A stretch of 13,979 bases of DNA from CAZBBB01 sp964490005 (GTDB lineage Bacteria; Planctomycetota; B15-G4): NCBI GenBank assembly GCA_964490005.1, contig CAZBBB010000085.1, positions 1 through 13,979 of the forward strand, written 5' to 3'. The stretch's first letter is position 1, and the number at the start of each line of letters is the position of its first letter. Shown one piece after another: positions 5,684 to 12,761 of the stretch. The notes under the pieces are model-generated. The model saw nothing but the letters and a program-made list of their open reading frames with translations, did no database searches and had not been told where the DNA came from. A program made the translations under genes and the position numbers.

Positions 5684-7174
5684 TCAGGCGCGCCGCAGCA
5701 ACCCCGCCAGGGCGCGCCGCTCGTCGCGCGAGAGAAAGCCGCCGAAGGCCATGGCGGCCAGCCACGCCGCGAACACGCCGAGCTTGGCGCCCGCCGCGGT
5801 CCAGCCCGGTTCGAGGGGCAGCGACATGCCGAGCCCCCACGCGGCCAGCGCGCTCGCTGCCGGCCAGGCCACCCGCCCCCACGGCCAGTGCACCGCGAAC
5901 AGCGGCGCGACGGCGCGCACCGTGATCGCGACGAGCACGACAAAGGTGCCCAGCGTGACCCAGGCCGCACCCATGAACCCCAGCCGCGGGATGAGCCACA
6001 GGTTGCCGGCGACGTTCACGCCCACCGCCAGCGCCGTCAGCCACGGCAGCCGCCTGGTGAGCTTCTTCACGTAGAAGCCGGTCTGCACGAGCTGGAACAG
6101 GCCCCAGAACCAGTAGCCGACGCAGACCAGCCCGATCGCCGTCCAACCCGGCAGATACTCGTCCTGCCCCGACATGAGGTGCGCGAGTTCGCGCGCCAGC
6201 AGGCTCGTGAGCAGCACCAGCGCCGTCATCAGGAACATGAAGTACGGCGAGAAGCGCCCCACGAGTTCGCGCTGGCGCGCCTCGTCCTTGAGCGAGAACA
6301 CGTACGGGTACCAGATGAGCAGGAAGGGCGTCAGCAGCAGGTAGTTGGGGATGTAGCCGAACTTGTAGGCGAAGGCGTACAGGCCCACTTCGTCGTTGCC
6401 CACCAGCCCCGCGAGCAGGTAGCGGTCGATGTTGTGCAGGCAGAACTGCAGCAGCCCGTTGGGGATGAGCGGCAGCGAGAAGGCCAGCAGCAGCCCGAAG
6501 ATGCGGCGGTCGAAGCGCAGGCCGACGCGCGGCAGCAGCATCGCGGTGAGCACCGCGACCGACAGCGCCTCGCCGATCAGCACGCCCCAGAAGATGCCCG
6601 GCAGGCCCAGGCCGAGCCCCGCGACGAACCACACCTGGCACGAGACCTCGACGATCACCTTGCTCACCGAGACGACGCCGTAGAAGGTGCTGCGCTCCTG
6701 GGTCTGCAGCAGGCGCAACCAGGTCTCGCGCAGCAGTTGCAGCAGCAGGATGCCGAGCGTCAGGCGCACGAGCAGCGTCATGTCGGGCGTGATCGGATCG
6801 AGCAGCGCGCCGATCGGGCCCGCGAGCAGCGCCAGCCCGCCGCACAGCAGCAGCCCGGCGCCGCCGACCGTGATCAGCGTCGTGGAGACCACGGCGCGCC
6901 GGTCGCGCTCGGCCTGCTCCTCGAACCAGAAGCGCGCCATCGCGTTGGTGACGTTGATGCCCGCGAGGTAGCCCAGCACCGCGATGAGGTGGCTGAGCAG
7001 CTCGTTCGTCCCGTACTCCCGCCGGGGGAAGTGGAACGTGTAGAAGTACATCAGCGCGAAGCCGGCCACGCGCGAGAGCTGGCCGGTCAGGGCGTAGACG
7101 ACCGTGTGGCGCCCCAGGCGCGAGAAGGCCTCGCGCAGCGATCCGGGGCCCGGCGCGGGGCCGGACGACGTCAG
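5684..7174 (-). CDS. Wzx/MATE-type polysaccharide (oligosaccharide) flippase; start codon non-canonical or uncertain
   Basis: This integral membrane protein of about 496 residues has roughly 12-14 hydrophobic helices and the opening typical of the polysaccharide biosynthesis/MurJ-like flippase superfamily: TGQLSRVAGF, a helix, then PRREYGTNELL. Other family-like stretches are RFWFEEQAERDRRAVVS, NIDRYLLAGLVGNDEVGLYAF and GPFQLVQ-like GLFQLVQTGFYVKK. Members export lipid-linked glycans across the inner membrane. No ATG, GTG or TTG lies between the korB stop region and the first helix. I placed the start at CTG 7174-7172, which overlaps the korB TGA as CTGA. Alternatives are GTG 7069 or ATG 7051, both cutting into helix 1. 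The family is clear; the start is not. No glycosyltransferase genes are nearby, so the cargo is unknown. Confidence 0.8.
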   Translation of the reverse strand: MTSSGPAPGPGSLREAFSRLGRHTVVYALTGQLSRVAGFALMYFYTFHFPRREYGTNELLSHLIAVLGYLAGINVTNAMARFWFEEQAERDRRAVVSTTLITVGGAGLLLCGGLALLAGPIGALLDPITPDMTLLVRLTLGILLLQLLRETWLRLLQTQERSTFYGVVSVSKVIVEVSCQVWFVAGLGLGLPGIFWGVLIGEALSVAVLTAMLLPRVGLRFDRRIFGLLLAFSLPLIPNGLLQFCLHNIDRYLLAGLVGNDEVGLYAFAYKFGYIPNYLLLTPFLLIWYPYVFSLKDEARQRELVGRFSPYFMFLMTALVLLTSLLARELAHLMSGQDEYLPGWTAIGLVCVGYWFWGLFQLVQTGFYVKKLTRRLPWLTALAVGVNVAGNLWLIPRLGFMGAAWVTLGTFVVLVAITVRAVAPLFAVHWPWGRVAWPAASALAAWGLGMSLPLEPGWTAAGAKLGVFAAWLAAMAFGGFLSRDERRALAGLLRRA

Positions 7175-8214
7175 CGGTAGCCGTCCATGAGCGCCGCCAG
7201 CGCCGCGCGGTCGGGTCGCAACTGCGCCTCGTTCAGCGTGGCGAGGGCCTGGTCGGGCAGCCGGCGCACGTCCTCGAGCGGCGCGTGCGTGTGCGGATCG
7301 TAGTAGAGCAGGCCGGTGTAGACGTGGCCCTCGTCCTCGGCGTCCTTCTCGAGCATGCGCAGCGCGGCGCGCCGGTCGGTCGGGTCGTGCTGCTCGCGCG
7401 AGAGCTTGTGGATCACGATGCGCCCACCGTCGGGCATGTCGATCATGCGCGTCGTGCCGTCCTGCTGCTCGACGGCCACCGCCTCGTAGGGCGCGACGTA
7501 ACCCAGCTCGTGCAGCGTGACGTTGTGCTCCTTGAGCCAGGCGAAGCCCTTGGTGCTGTCGGGCAGGTTGTTGAAGGTCACGCAGGGCGAGATGGCGTCG
7601 ATGAGCGCGAAGCCGCGGTGGCTGATGGCGGCGCGGATCAGGCCGACCATCTGCTTGCTGTCGCCCGAGAAGCTGCGCGCGACGAAGCCGCAACCCAGGT
7701 CGAGCGCGAGCTGGCACAGGTCGATGTCGTGGTACTCGTTGACGTCGCCCGACTTGACCTTGGCGCCCTTGTCGGAGGTGGCCGAGAACTGCCCCTTCGT
7801 CAGGCCGTACACGCCGTTGTTCTCGACGATGTAGACCATGTTCGTGTTGCGGCGCACGGCGTGCATGAACTGCCCGAGGCCGATGCTGGCCGTGTCGCCG
7901 TCGCCCGAGACGCCCAGCACGACGAGGTGGCGGTTGGCCAGGTTCGCGCCGGTCGCGACCGAGGGCATGCGCCCGTGCACGGCGTTGATGCCGTAGCCCT
8001 TGTTGACGAAGTAGGCGCCGGTCTTGCTCGAGCAGCCGATGCCGGAGGTCTTGGCGACGTTGTAGGGGTCGACGCCCGACTCGTACGTGGCCTGGATGAT
8101 CCAGCGCGTGATCTGGTCGTGCCCGCAGCCGAGGCACAGCGTCGACTTGGCGCCGAGGTAGTCCGACTTGGCGAAGCCGGCGTGGTTGGTCTCCTGCTTG
8201 GCGGCCTCAGACAT
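7171..8214 (-). CDS. korB: 2-oxoacid:ferredoxin oxidoreductase, beta (TPP-binding) subunit, probably 2-oxoglutarate type
   Basis: This 347-residue subunit carries thiamine diphosphate and a 4Fe-4S cluster. It oxidatively decarboxylates a 2-oxoacid to acyl-CoA with electron transfer to ferredoxin. Visible motifs are the cluster cysteines C27 and C30 (LCLGCGH), C61 (GIGCSSK) and C211 (ISPCVTFNN); the TPP/Mg motif begins GDGDTAS at 104-110 and closes with ENNGVYGLTKGQ (131-142). The length is normal for two-subunit KorB. The ATG at 8214 overlaps the end of korA by 8 nt, as expected for an alpha-beta pair. Substrate is assigned from the two-subunit architecture with a fused gamma domain in the partner; pyruvate or another 2-oxoacid is not excluded. 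Confidence 0.88.
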   Translation of the reverse strand: MSEAAKQETNHAGFAKSDYLGAKSTLCLGCGHDQITRWIIQATYESGVDPYNVAKTSGIGCSSKTGAYFVNKGYGINAVHGRMPSVATGANLANRHLVVLGVSGDGDTASIGLGQFMHAVRRNTNMVYIVENNGVYGLTKGQFSATSDKGAKVKSGDVNEYHDIDLCQLALDLGCGFVARSFSGDSKQMVGLIRAAISHRGFALIDAISPCVTFNNLPDSTKGFAWLKEHNVTLHELGYVAPYEAVAVEQQDGTTRMIDMPDGGRIVIHKLSREQHDPTDRRAALRMLEKDAEDEGHVYTGLLYYDPHTHAPLEDVRRLPDQALATLNEAQLRPDRAALAALMDGYR

Positions 8215-10012
8215 GGACGGGCTCCTTGCGCGCGACGCGCAGCGCCTCGACGATCGGGATCGCCGCGAGCGGCAGGCCGCCGTACTCGAGGATCGACTTG
8301 ACCTTGGCGGCGAGTTCGGGCGCCGCGAGGCGGATGATGTCGGTGAGCTGCCCGTCGCGGTTCTGCTCGACGACGTGCACGACCTTGCAGGCGCGCACGA
8401 ACTCGACGACCTCGCGGTGCAGCGGCAGCGCGCGCAGGCGCAGCGAGCGGGTCTTGACGCCCTCCTTGGCCAGGATCGCGCGGGCCTCGTCGACGGCCGG
8501 GCTGCTGCTGCCGAAGTGGATCAGGCCGATCTCGCCCTCGCCCTCGATCACCGGCGCGGGCGTGCTGCGCGTCGAGCCGGCGATCTTGCGCTTGAGGCGG
8601 TCGAGCACGACGCGGTACTCGTCGGCGTCCTCGGTGTAGCCGGCCGACTCGGTGTGGCCGCTGCCGCGCGTGAAGTAGGGCGCCGACGGGTGGTGCGTGC
8701 CCGGCAGCGTGCGGTACGGGATGCCGTCGCCGTCGACGTCCTTGTAGCGCGCGAAGGACGCGACCTTGCGCAGCGCGTCCTTGTCGAGCACCTTGCCGCG
8801 GTCGAAGGGCCGCTCGGGGAAGGCGAAGGGCCGGCTCATCCAGGAGTTCATGCCCAGATCGAGGTCGCTGAGCACGAAGACCGGCGTCTGGTAGCGCTCG
8901 GCCAGGTCGAAGGCCAGCTGCATCTGCTCGTACAGCTCGACCGGGCCGCTCGGCAGCAGCACGATGTGCTCGGTGTCGCCGTGCGAGAGCCGGTAGGCCG
9001 CCGCCACGTCGCTCTGCTGCGTGCGCGTCGGCATGCCGGTGCTGGGGCCCACGCGCTGCACGTCGACGATCACGGCCGGCACCTCGGCGTAGTAGCCGAA
9101 ACCCACGAACTCGGCCATGAGCGAGATGCCCGGGCCCGCCGTGGCGGTGAAGGCGCGCGCGCCGGCCCAGCCGGCCCCGAGCACCATGCCGATGCTGGCG
9201 AGTTCGTCCTCGGCCTGCACCTGCGCGTAGCGCTTCTCGCCGCTCGCGGCGTCGGTGCGGTGCGTGCGGCACAGCTCGATGAAACCTTCGCACAGGCTGC
9301 TGCTCGGCGTGATCGGGTACCAGGCGCAGAAGGTCGCGCCGCCCATGAGCGCGCCCATGGCCGCCGCCATGTTGCCCTCGATCAGGATCGCGTCGCCGAC
9401 GAGGTCGCGCTTCTGCACGCGGAACGGACAGCGCGCCTTGTCGAAGTGCTCGCGGGCGTAGGCCTGCCCGGCGCGCACCACGTCGAGGTTGAGCTTGACG
9501 ACCTTCTCCTTGCCGGCGAACTGGTCGGCGACGGCGCCCGCCAGCACCTCGTCGTCGAGGCCCAGCAGCTCGGCCACCGCACCCACGTAGACCATGTTCG
9601 CCAGCAGCTTGCGCAGGCGCGGGTCGGGGCCGTGGTCCTTGGCGATCGCGGCCGCGGGCAGCTGGTAGACGGTGATGTCGTCGCGCGCGATCTCGGAGGC
9701 GGCCTTCATGTCGGCGTCGACGATGAGCACGCCGCCCTTGGGCACGAGCGCGATGTCGTCGACCGCCGTCGCCTCGTTGAAGGCCACCGTGAAGTCGCGG
9801 CGCCCCGAGCGCGCCTGCCAGCCGGCCTCGGACACGCGCACCAGATACCAGGTCGGCAGCCCGGCGATGTTGCTCGGGAACAGGTTCTTGGGCGCGACCG
9901 GCACCCCCATGCGGAAGATCGTCTTCGCGAGGATGCTGTTCGAGGAGGCGCTGCCCGATCCGTTGACGGTGGCCACGCCCAGGGTGAAGTCGTTGACGAT
10001 CGGTGCAGGCAT
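8207..10012 (-). CDS. korA: 2-oxoacid:ferredoxin oxidoreductase, fused gamma-alpha subunit, probably 2-oxoglutarate type
   Basis: This 601-residue fused subunit partners KorB. Residues 1 to about 195 form the gamma domain (GSGSASSNSILAKTIFRMGV, a Rossmann-like start). The pyrimidine-binding alpha domain follows, with EGNMAAAMGAL (212-222), WYPITPSSSL (231-240), TAGPGISLMAEFVGF (291-305) and SDLDLGMNSW (382-391). A transketolase C-terminal-like region (about 495-600, LIHFGSSS) completes it. In the cell it would make succinyl-CoA and reduced ferredoxin from 2-oxoglutarate, or run in reverse in reductive carbon fixation; direction cannot be read from sequence. It is first in the korAB pair, 108 bp downstream of the TPR gene. 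There is no clear Shine-Dalgarno sequence before the ATG at 10012. Confidence 0.88.
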   Translation of the reverse strand: MPAPIVNDFTLGVATVNGSGSASSNSILAKTIFRMGVPVAPKNLFPSNIAGLPTWYLVRVSEAGWQARSGRRDFTVAFNEATAVDDIALVPKGGVLIVDADMKAASEIARDDITVYQLPAAAIAKDHGPDPRLRKLLANMVYVGAVAELLGLDDEVLAGAVADQFAGKEKVVKLNLDVVRAGQAYAREHFDKARCPFRVQKRDLVGDAILIEGNMAAAMGALMGGATFCAWYPITPSSSLCEGFIELCRTHRTDAASGEKRYAQVQAEDELASIGMVLGAGWAGARAFTATAGPGISLMAEFVGFGYYAEVPAVIVDVQRVGPSTGMPTRTQQSDVAAAYRLSHGDTEHIVLLPSGPVELYEQMQLAFDLAERYQTPVFVLSDLDLGMNSWMSRPFAFPERPFDRGKVLDKDALRKVASFARYKDVDGDGIPYRTLPGTHHPSAPYFTRGSGHTESAGYTEDADEYRVVLDRLKRKIAGSTRSTPAPVIEGEGEIGLIHFGSSSPAVDEARAILAKEGVKTRSLRLRALPLHREVVEFVRACKVVHVVEQNRDGQLTDIIRLAAPELAAKVKSILEYGGLPLAAIPIVEALRVARKEPVHV

Positions 10013-10069
10013 CGGGTGGGCCGTCGGGGTGTCGGCGGAGCGCCCTTGCGGGGGCGGCGGGAAAGCCGG

Positions 10070-10075
10070 ATAGCC
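10070..10075 (-). promoter_or_regulatory. Possible -10 element of korA
   Basis: GGCTAT followed by C on the minus strand lies 57 bases before the korA ATG, inside the TGCTAGGCTATC stretch, an A/T-containing interruption of a very GC-rich gap. The same GGCTATC string precedes two other genes here (11215 and 12747). No convincing -35 was found. Weak, by-eye call. Confidence 0.25.
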
Positions 10076-10120
10076 TAGCAGGGGCCCGCGGCGGGACGAA
10101 ACGGGGGCGCGCGGCGCGCG

Positions 10121-10441
10121 TCAGGCCGGATCGGGCAACTGGTCGAGCAATTCGCGGATCTCAGCGAAGGGTTCCTCGTGGTTCTGGGCCAGGGCCAGAT
10201 CGGCCCCGCGCTGCAGGCAGGCGCGGGCCTCCTCCCAGCGCTGCAGCGCGATCAGGCAGCGGCCGCGCTTGATCGCCGCCACCATCCAGCTCGGGTCGAG
10301 CGCCAGGCAGCGCGCGAAGGCCGCCTCGGCCTGGGCGTGCTCGCCGGCCGCGAGCAGGGTCTGCGCGAGGGCGAAGTTGTGCAGCGGGTGGTCGGGGTGC
10401 TGCGCCACCAGGGCGCGGAAGCGCGCGATCTTGTCGCTCAT
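10121..10441 (-). CDS. Small tetratricopeptide-repeat protein
   Basis: This 106-residue soluble protein has no signal peptide. Two TPR-like helix pairs are visible: about 19-52 (HNFALAQTLLAAGEHAQAEA, then FARCLALDP) and about 53-87 (VAAIKRGRCLIALQRWEEAR). The residue spacing (small residue near position 8, Ala at 20, Pro at 32) fits the TPR consensus. TPRs mediate protein-protein contacts; the partner is unknown. It lies upstream of korA in the same direction but 108 bp away, and divergent from rsmG. The ATG at 10441 follows a TACAAT -10-like box by eight bases, implying an almost leaderless transcript. Confidence 0.72.
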   Translation of the reverse strand: MSDKIARFRALVAQHPDHPLHNFALAQTLLAAGEHAQAEAAFARCLALDPSWMVAAIKRGRCLIALQRWEEARACLQRGADLALAQNHEEPFAEIRELLDQLPDPA

Positions 10442-10449
10442 GGCGGGCG

Positions 10450-10455
10450 ATTGTA
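10450..10455 (-). promoter_or_regulatory. -10 box of the TPR gene (near-leaderless)
   Basis: TACAAT on the minus strand is a 5/6 match to TATAAT. Eight bases separate it from the TPR gene's ATG, so transcription should begin at or within a base or two of the start codon. No good -35 hexamer is visible at 16-18 bases. Confidence 0.4.
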
Positions 10456-10497
10456 GGCGCTTGCCCCGCCGGGGCGAGCCGGGTGATCGTGCGCTCC

Positions 10498-11166
10498 ATG
10501 ACCGGACCGTCCTCCGACGACTTCGCGCGCCAGGTCGCCGAGCGGCTCGCGCCCCACCTCCCCGGCGGCCTGCCGGCCGACTACGCCGCGCGGGCCGGCC
10601 GCTTCTGCGCCGAGCTGCGCCGCGTGAACGCGAGCATCAACCTCACCGGCATCGAGGACGCCCCGGGCATGGCGCTGCGGCACGTGCTCGACAGCCTCAC
10701 GGCGCTGCCGCTGCTGCCCGAGACCGGCTCGCTCATGGACCTCGGCTCGGGCTGCGGCGTGCCGGGCGTGCCGCTCGCGCTCGCGCGCCCGGGCCTGGCC
10801 GTGACGCTGGTCGAGTCGCGCGAGCGCAAGGCCGCCGCGCTCGCCGGGTTGGTGCGGGCGGCGGGCCTGGCGCCGCAGGTGAGCGCCGCGCACGCGCGCG
10901 GCGAGGCCTGGCTCGAGGGCCGCTCGGTCGACGTCGTCGTCGCGCGCGCCGTCGAGGACGCCGCGACGCTGCTGCGCCGCCTGCGCCCGGTGCGGCGCGC
11001 CTTCGGGCGCCTCGTGCTGCTCAAGGGCCCCGGGGCCGGCGACGAACTGCTGGCGCTCACGCCGGCCAAGCTCGGCCAGCTCGGCTTTGCCGCGCCCGAG
11101 CTGCACGAGGCGCGCCTGCCGGAGGGCGCCGGGACGCGCGTGCTGCTCGTCTTCCGTCCGCTCTGA
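10498..11166 (+). CDS. rsmG: 16S rRNA (guanine527-N7)-methyltransferase RsmG
   Basis: This 222-residue SAM-dependent methyltransferase modifies G527 in the decoding region of 16S rRNA; loss of the enzyme is known to give low-level streptomycin resistance. The diagnostic string is present in order: RVNASINLTGIED (about 43-55), HVLDSL (62-67), the SAM-binding loop DLGSGCGVPGVPLAL (81-95), LVESRERKAAAL, VVARAVED, and LLKGPG near the C-terminal third. The length is normal. I use the ATG at 10498; an in-frame GTG at 10483 would add five residues and sits 12-15 bases after a GGGGCGAG stretch, so it is a fair alternative. It is divergent from the TPR gene and is not beside mnmG or parAB as in many genomes. 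Confidence 0.92.
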   Translation: MTGPSSDDFARQVAERLAPHLPGGLPADYAARAGRFCAELRRVNASINLTGIEDAPGMALRHVLDSLTALPLLPETGSLMDLGSGCGVPGVPLALARPGLAVTLVESRERKAAALAGLVRAAGLAPQVSAAHARGEAWLEGRSVDVVVARAVEDAATLLRRLRPVRRAFGRLVLLKGPGAGDELLALTPAKLGQLGFAAPELHEARLPEGAGTRVLLVFRPL

Positions 11167-11192
11167 GCGGCGCCGCGACGCCGCGCGGCCCA

Positions 11193-11220
11193 TTGGCGGC
11201 CGGGGCCGACGAACGGCTAT
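11193..11220 (+). promoter_or_regulatory. Candidate promoter of the lipoprotein gene
   Basis: TTGGCG (11193-11198) is followed after 16 bases by GGCTAT (11215-11220) and then CGT. It would give a leader of about 35 bases containing the GGAG ribosome binding site. The -10 matches the GGCTATC string seen upstream of korA and of the NYN gene. Moderate-to-weak evidence. Confidence 0.35.
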
Positions 11221-11250
11221 CGTCTCGGGCCCTGTCGCTTCCCGCCCGCC

Positions 11251-11254
11251 GGAG
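11251..11254 (+). promoter_or_regulatory. Ribosome binding site of the lipoprotein gene
   Basis: GGAG lies seven bases before the ATG at 11262. It fixes this start, rather than any upstream codon of the long open frame, and coincides with the start of a lipoprotein signal peptide. Confidence 0.6.
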
Positions 11255-11261
11255 TCACCCC

Positions 11262-11645
11262 ATGTCGCTGCGCTTCGCCCTCGCCCTCTCGCTGCTCGCC
11301 CTGCTGCCCGCCTGCTCGGGTGGAGCCGGCCCCTCGGCCGACAAGGACAAGTCGCCCCAGCAGATCGCGGCCGACATCAAGGAGGCCAGCAAGCCCGCGC
11401 TCGAGCAGGCCGTCGCGTCCTACAAGACCGCCATCGCGTCGAGCGAGGAGGTCCTCAAGTCGCTCGAGGCCAAGATCAAGGAGGTCGGCGGCGGCATGCT
11501 CGACAACCTGCTCAACAGCAAGTCCGACGAGGTCAAGGCGCAGGTCGAGGAACTCAAGGCGCAGGTCGGCAAGGTGAACTCCGAGCTGGCCACGCTGCGC
11601 GACAAGCTGGCCGTCTACGTGAGCGAGCTGGCCTCGCGCGTCTGA
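11262..11645 (+). CDS. Small coiled-coil lipoprotein
   Basis: This is a 127-residue predicted lipoprotein. The signal peptide MSLRFALALSLLALLPAC ends in the lipobox LPAC with Cys18 as the lipidated residue, followed by a Gly/Ser/Lys-rich linker. The rest is highly charged and helical (EEVLKSLEAKIKEV, then DEVKAQVEELKAQVGKVNSE), with heptad-like leucine/valine spacing that predicts a coiled coil. The reading frame is open far upstream, but the Shine-Dalgarno sequence and signal peptide fix the start. It is tethered to a membrane, probably as an oligomeric helical bundle. I do not recognise a named family, and its function is unknown. It is 95 bp after rsmG with its own likely promoter, and convergent with the Usp gene. 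Confidence 0.8.
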   Translation: MSLRFALALSLLALLPACSGGAGPSADKDKSPQQIAADIKEASKPALEQAVASYKTAIASSEEVLKSLEAKIKEVGGGMLDNLLNSKSDEVKAQVEELKAQVGKVNSELATLRDKLAVYVSELASRV

Positions 11646-11662
11646 GCGCGCGGGGGCGCCGC
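11646..11662. terminator. Hairpin between convergent genes
   Basis: GCGCGG (11646-11651), loop GGGCG, CCGCGC (11657-11662) form a perfect six-pair stem filling half of the 31-bp gap between the lipoprotein stop (11645) and the Usp stop (11677). Its position suits a shared terminator, but no T-tract flanks it on either strand, and GC palindromes are common at this composition. Confidence 0.35.
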
Positions 11663-11676
11663 GCCGCTGCCGGCCC

Positions 11677-12579
11677 TCAGCTCACGGGCGAGACGAAGCC
11701 CTCGGGCTTGAGCGCGAGCACCGAGCAACCCACGCGCTTGAACAGCTTCTCGGCCGTGTTGCCCATGATCAGCCCGGGCAGCCCGCCGCGGCCGATCGTG
11801 CCCATGACGACGAGATGGATGTCCTGCTCGTCGATGGCGCGCTCGATCCGCTCGACCGGGTCGCCCTCCGCCAGCCAGAGCTGCGGCGTGACGCCGGTCT
11901 TCTCGCTCGCGTCGGCGACCAGCGAGCGCATCGTGGACCAGTCCTCCTCGCGCACGCCCTTGCGGTAGGCGTCGATCTCCTCCTGCGGGCGGTGCTGCAG
12001 GCGCAGCGCGCCCTCCTCGGCGTACTCGACGCAGTGCAGCACGTGCCACTCGCCCTTGCGGCGCTTGACCAGGTCGGCCGAGAGTTCGAGCAGGGTGCGG
12101 GCCAGGCCGCTGCTGCCGATGGCGGCCAGCACGCCCCACGGGCCGCCCTCGGGACGGCGCGCCGCGACCCACACCGCGCAGGGGCACTTGCGCAGCAGGC
12201 GCAGGGCGGTGCTGCCGACGACGGCGCGATCCATGAGCGAGGGGCGGCGGCTGGCGACCATCACGAGGTCGACCTCGAGCCGCCGCACGCAGCGGATGAT
12301 CTCGACGAAGGGCGCGCCGACCTCCACGGCGTACTCGGCCTGCACGCCCTGCAGCTCGGGGGCGACGGCCACGCGCAGCCGCTCGAGCGCCGCCTTGCGC
12401 AGCGCCGGCGTGTCGGCCGCCTCGACCACCGCGAGCACCGTCAGGCGCGCGTCGAAGGCCTGCCGCACCCAGGCCGCCTCGGCGATGGCCGTGCGCACGC
12501 GGGCCGGCAGGCGCTCGCCCTTGCCGAAACCCTCGCCCGTCACGTCGAGGGGGAGCAGGATGTGCTGGATGCGCTTCAT
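11677..12579 (-). CDS. Tandem universal stress protein (two UspA domains)
   Basis: This 300-residue soluble protein has two UspA domains, about 1-140 and 148-292 (UspE-like layout). The C-terminal domain keeps the ATP-binding signature G260-x2-G263-x9-G273-N-T (MGTIGRGGLPGLIMGNTAEK). The N-terminal domain has lost the first glycines (ASRRPSLMDRAVVGST, only G122-S-T remains), so only the second is likely to bind nucleotide. Family members accumulate under starvation, oxidative or growth-arrest stress; the exact role here is unknown. The ATG at 12579 lies just 15 bases downstream of the tRNA-Thr CCA end on the same strand, and there is little room for a separate promoter, so transcription may pass through the tRNA. 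Confidence 0.88.
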   Translation of the reverse strand: MKRIQHILLPLDVTGEGFGKGERLPARVRTAIAEAAWVRQAFDARLTVLAVVEAADTPALRKAALERLRVAVAPELQGVQAEYAVEVGAPFVEIIRCVRRLEVDLVMVASRRPSLMDRAVVGSTALRLLRKCPCAVWVAARRPEGGPWGVLAAIGSSGLARTLLELSADLVKRRKGEWHVLHCVEYAEEGALRLQHRPQEEIDAYRKGVREEDWSTMRSLVADASEKTGVTPQLWLAEGDPVERIERAIDEQDIHLVVMGTIGRGGLPGLIMGNTAEKLFKRVGCSVLALKPEGFVSPVS

Positions 12580-12594
12580 GGCTCGCCGAACGGA

Positions 12595-12669
12595 TGGAGC
12601 CGGGGATGGGAATCGAACCCACGACCTCAGCTTTACGAAAGCCGTGCTCTACCGCTGAGCTACCCCGGC
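12595..12669 (-). tRNA. tRNA-Thr (anticodon CGU), CCA encoded
   Basis: The 75-nt gene, including an encoded CCA (12597-12595), folds into a full cloverleaf on the minus strand: acceptor GCCGGGG with CCCCGGC, D-arm GCTC/GAGC, anticodon stem CGGCT with AGCTG (one G-U pair), loop TTCGTAA, and T-arm GTGGG/CCCAT with loop TTCGATT. Anticodon CGU reads ACG, a frequently used Thr codon in GC-rich genomes. The discriminator base is U. It stands alone, upstream of the Usp gene and divergent from the NYN gene. Confidence 0.96.
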
Positions 12670-12746
12670 CCACGGTGGGCGGGGCACGCTACCAAACGGG
12701 CCGGGGCCGCTCCTAGGGAGCAGCCGCCGGTGCGCGCGGGTCACGC

Positions 12747-12755
12747 GGCTATCAT
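12747..12755 (+). promoter_or_regulatory. -10 region of the NYN gene (near-leaderless)
   Basis: GGCTATCAT contains TATCAT (12750-12755; 4/6 to consensus) six bases before the GTG start at 12762, implying a leaderless transcript. The GGCTATC core recurs upstream of two other genes in the window. No clear -35. Confidence 0.35.
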
Positions 12756-12761
12756 CCCGCC

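Noticed and set aside
3097..5925. 942-codon plus-strand open frame and its minus-strand companion frames
   Set aside because: Low-complexity Arg/Val/Asp sequence antisense to the paralogue B gene and the end of the flippase; no domain, no start signal.
7175..8137. N-terminal extension of the flippase frame starting at 8137
   Set aside because: It overlaps korB almost entirely and is Arg/His-rich without membrane or domain features; KorB has clear catalytic motifs there.
10103..10120. Alternating GCGC run after the TPR stop considered as terminator
   Set aside because: Simple GC alternation with no stable loop and only three T residues after it.
12580..12700. Peptide reading SRGWESNPRPQLYESRALPL on the plus strand
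   Set aside because: This is the well-known false translation of the antisense strand of a tRNA gene.
12709..12721. GCTCC-TAG-GGAGC palindrome in the tRNA/NYN divergent gap
   Set aside because: Only five base pairs; not separable from chance at this GC content.
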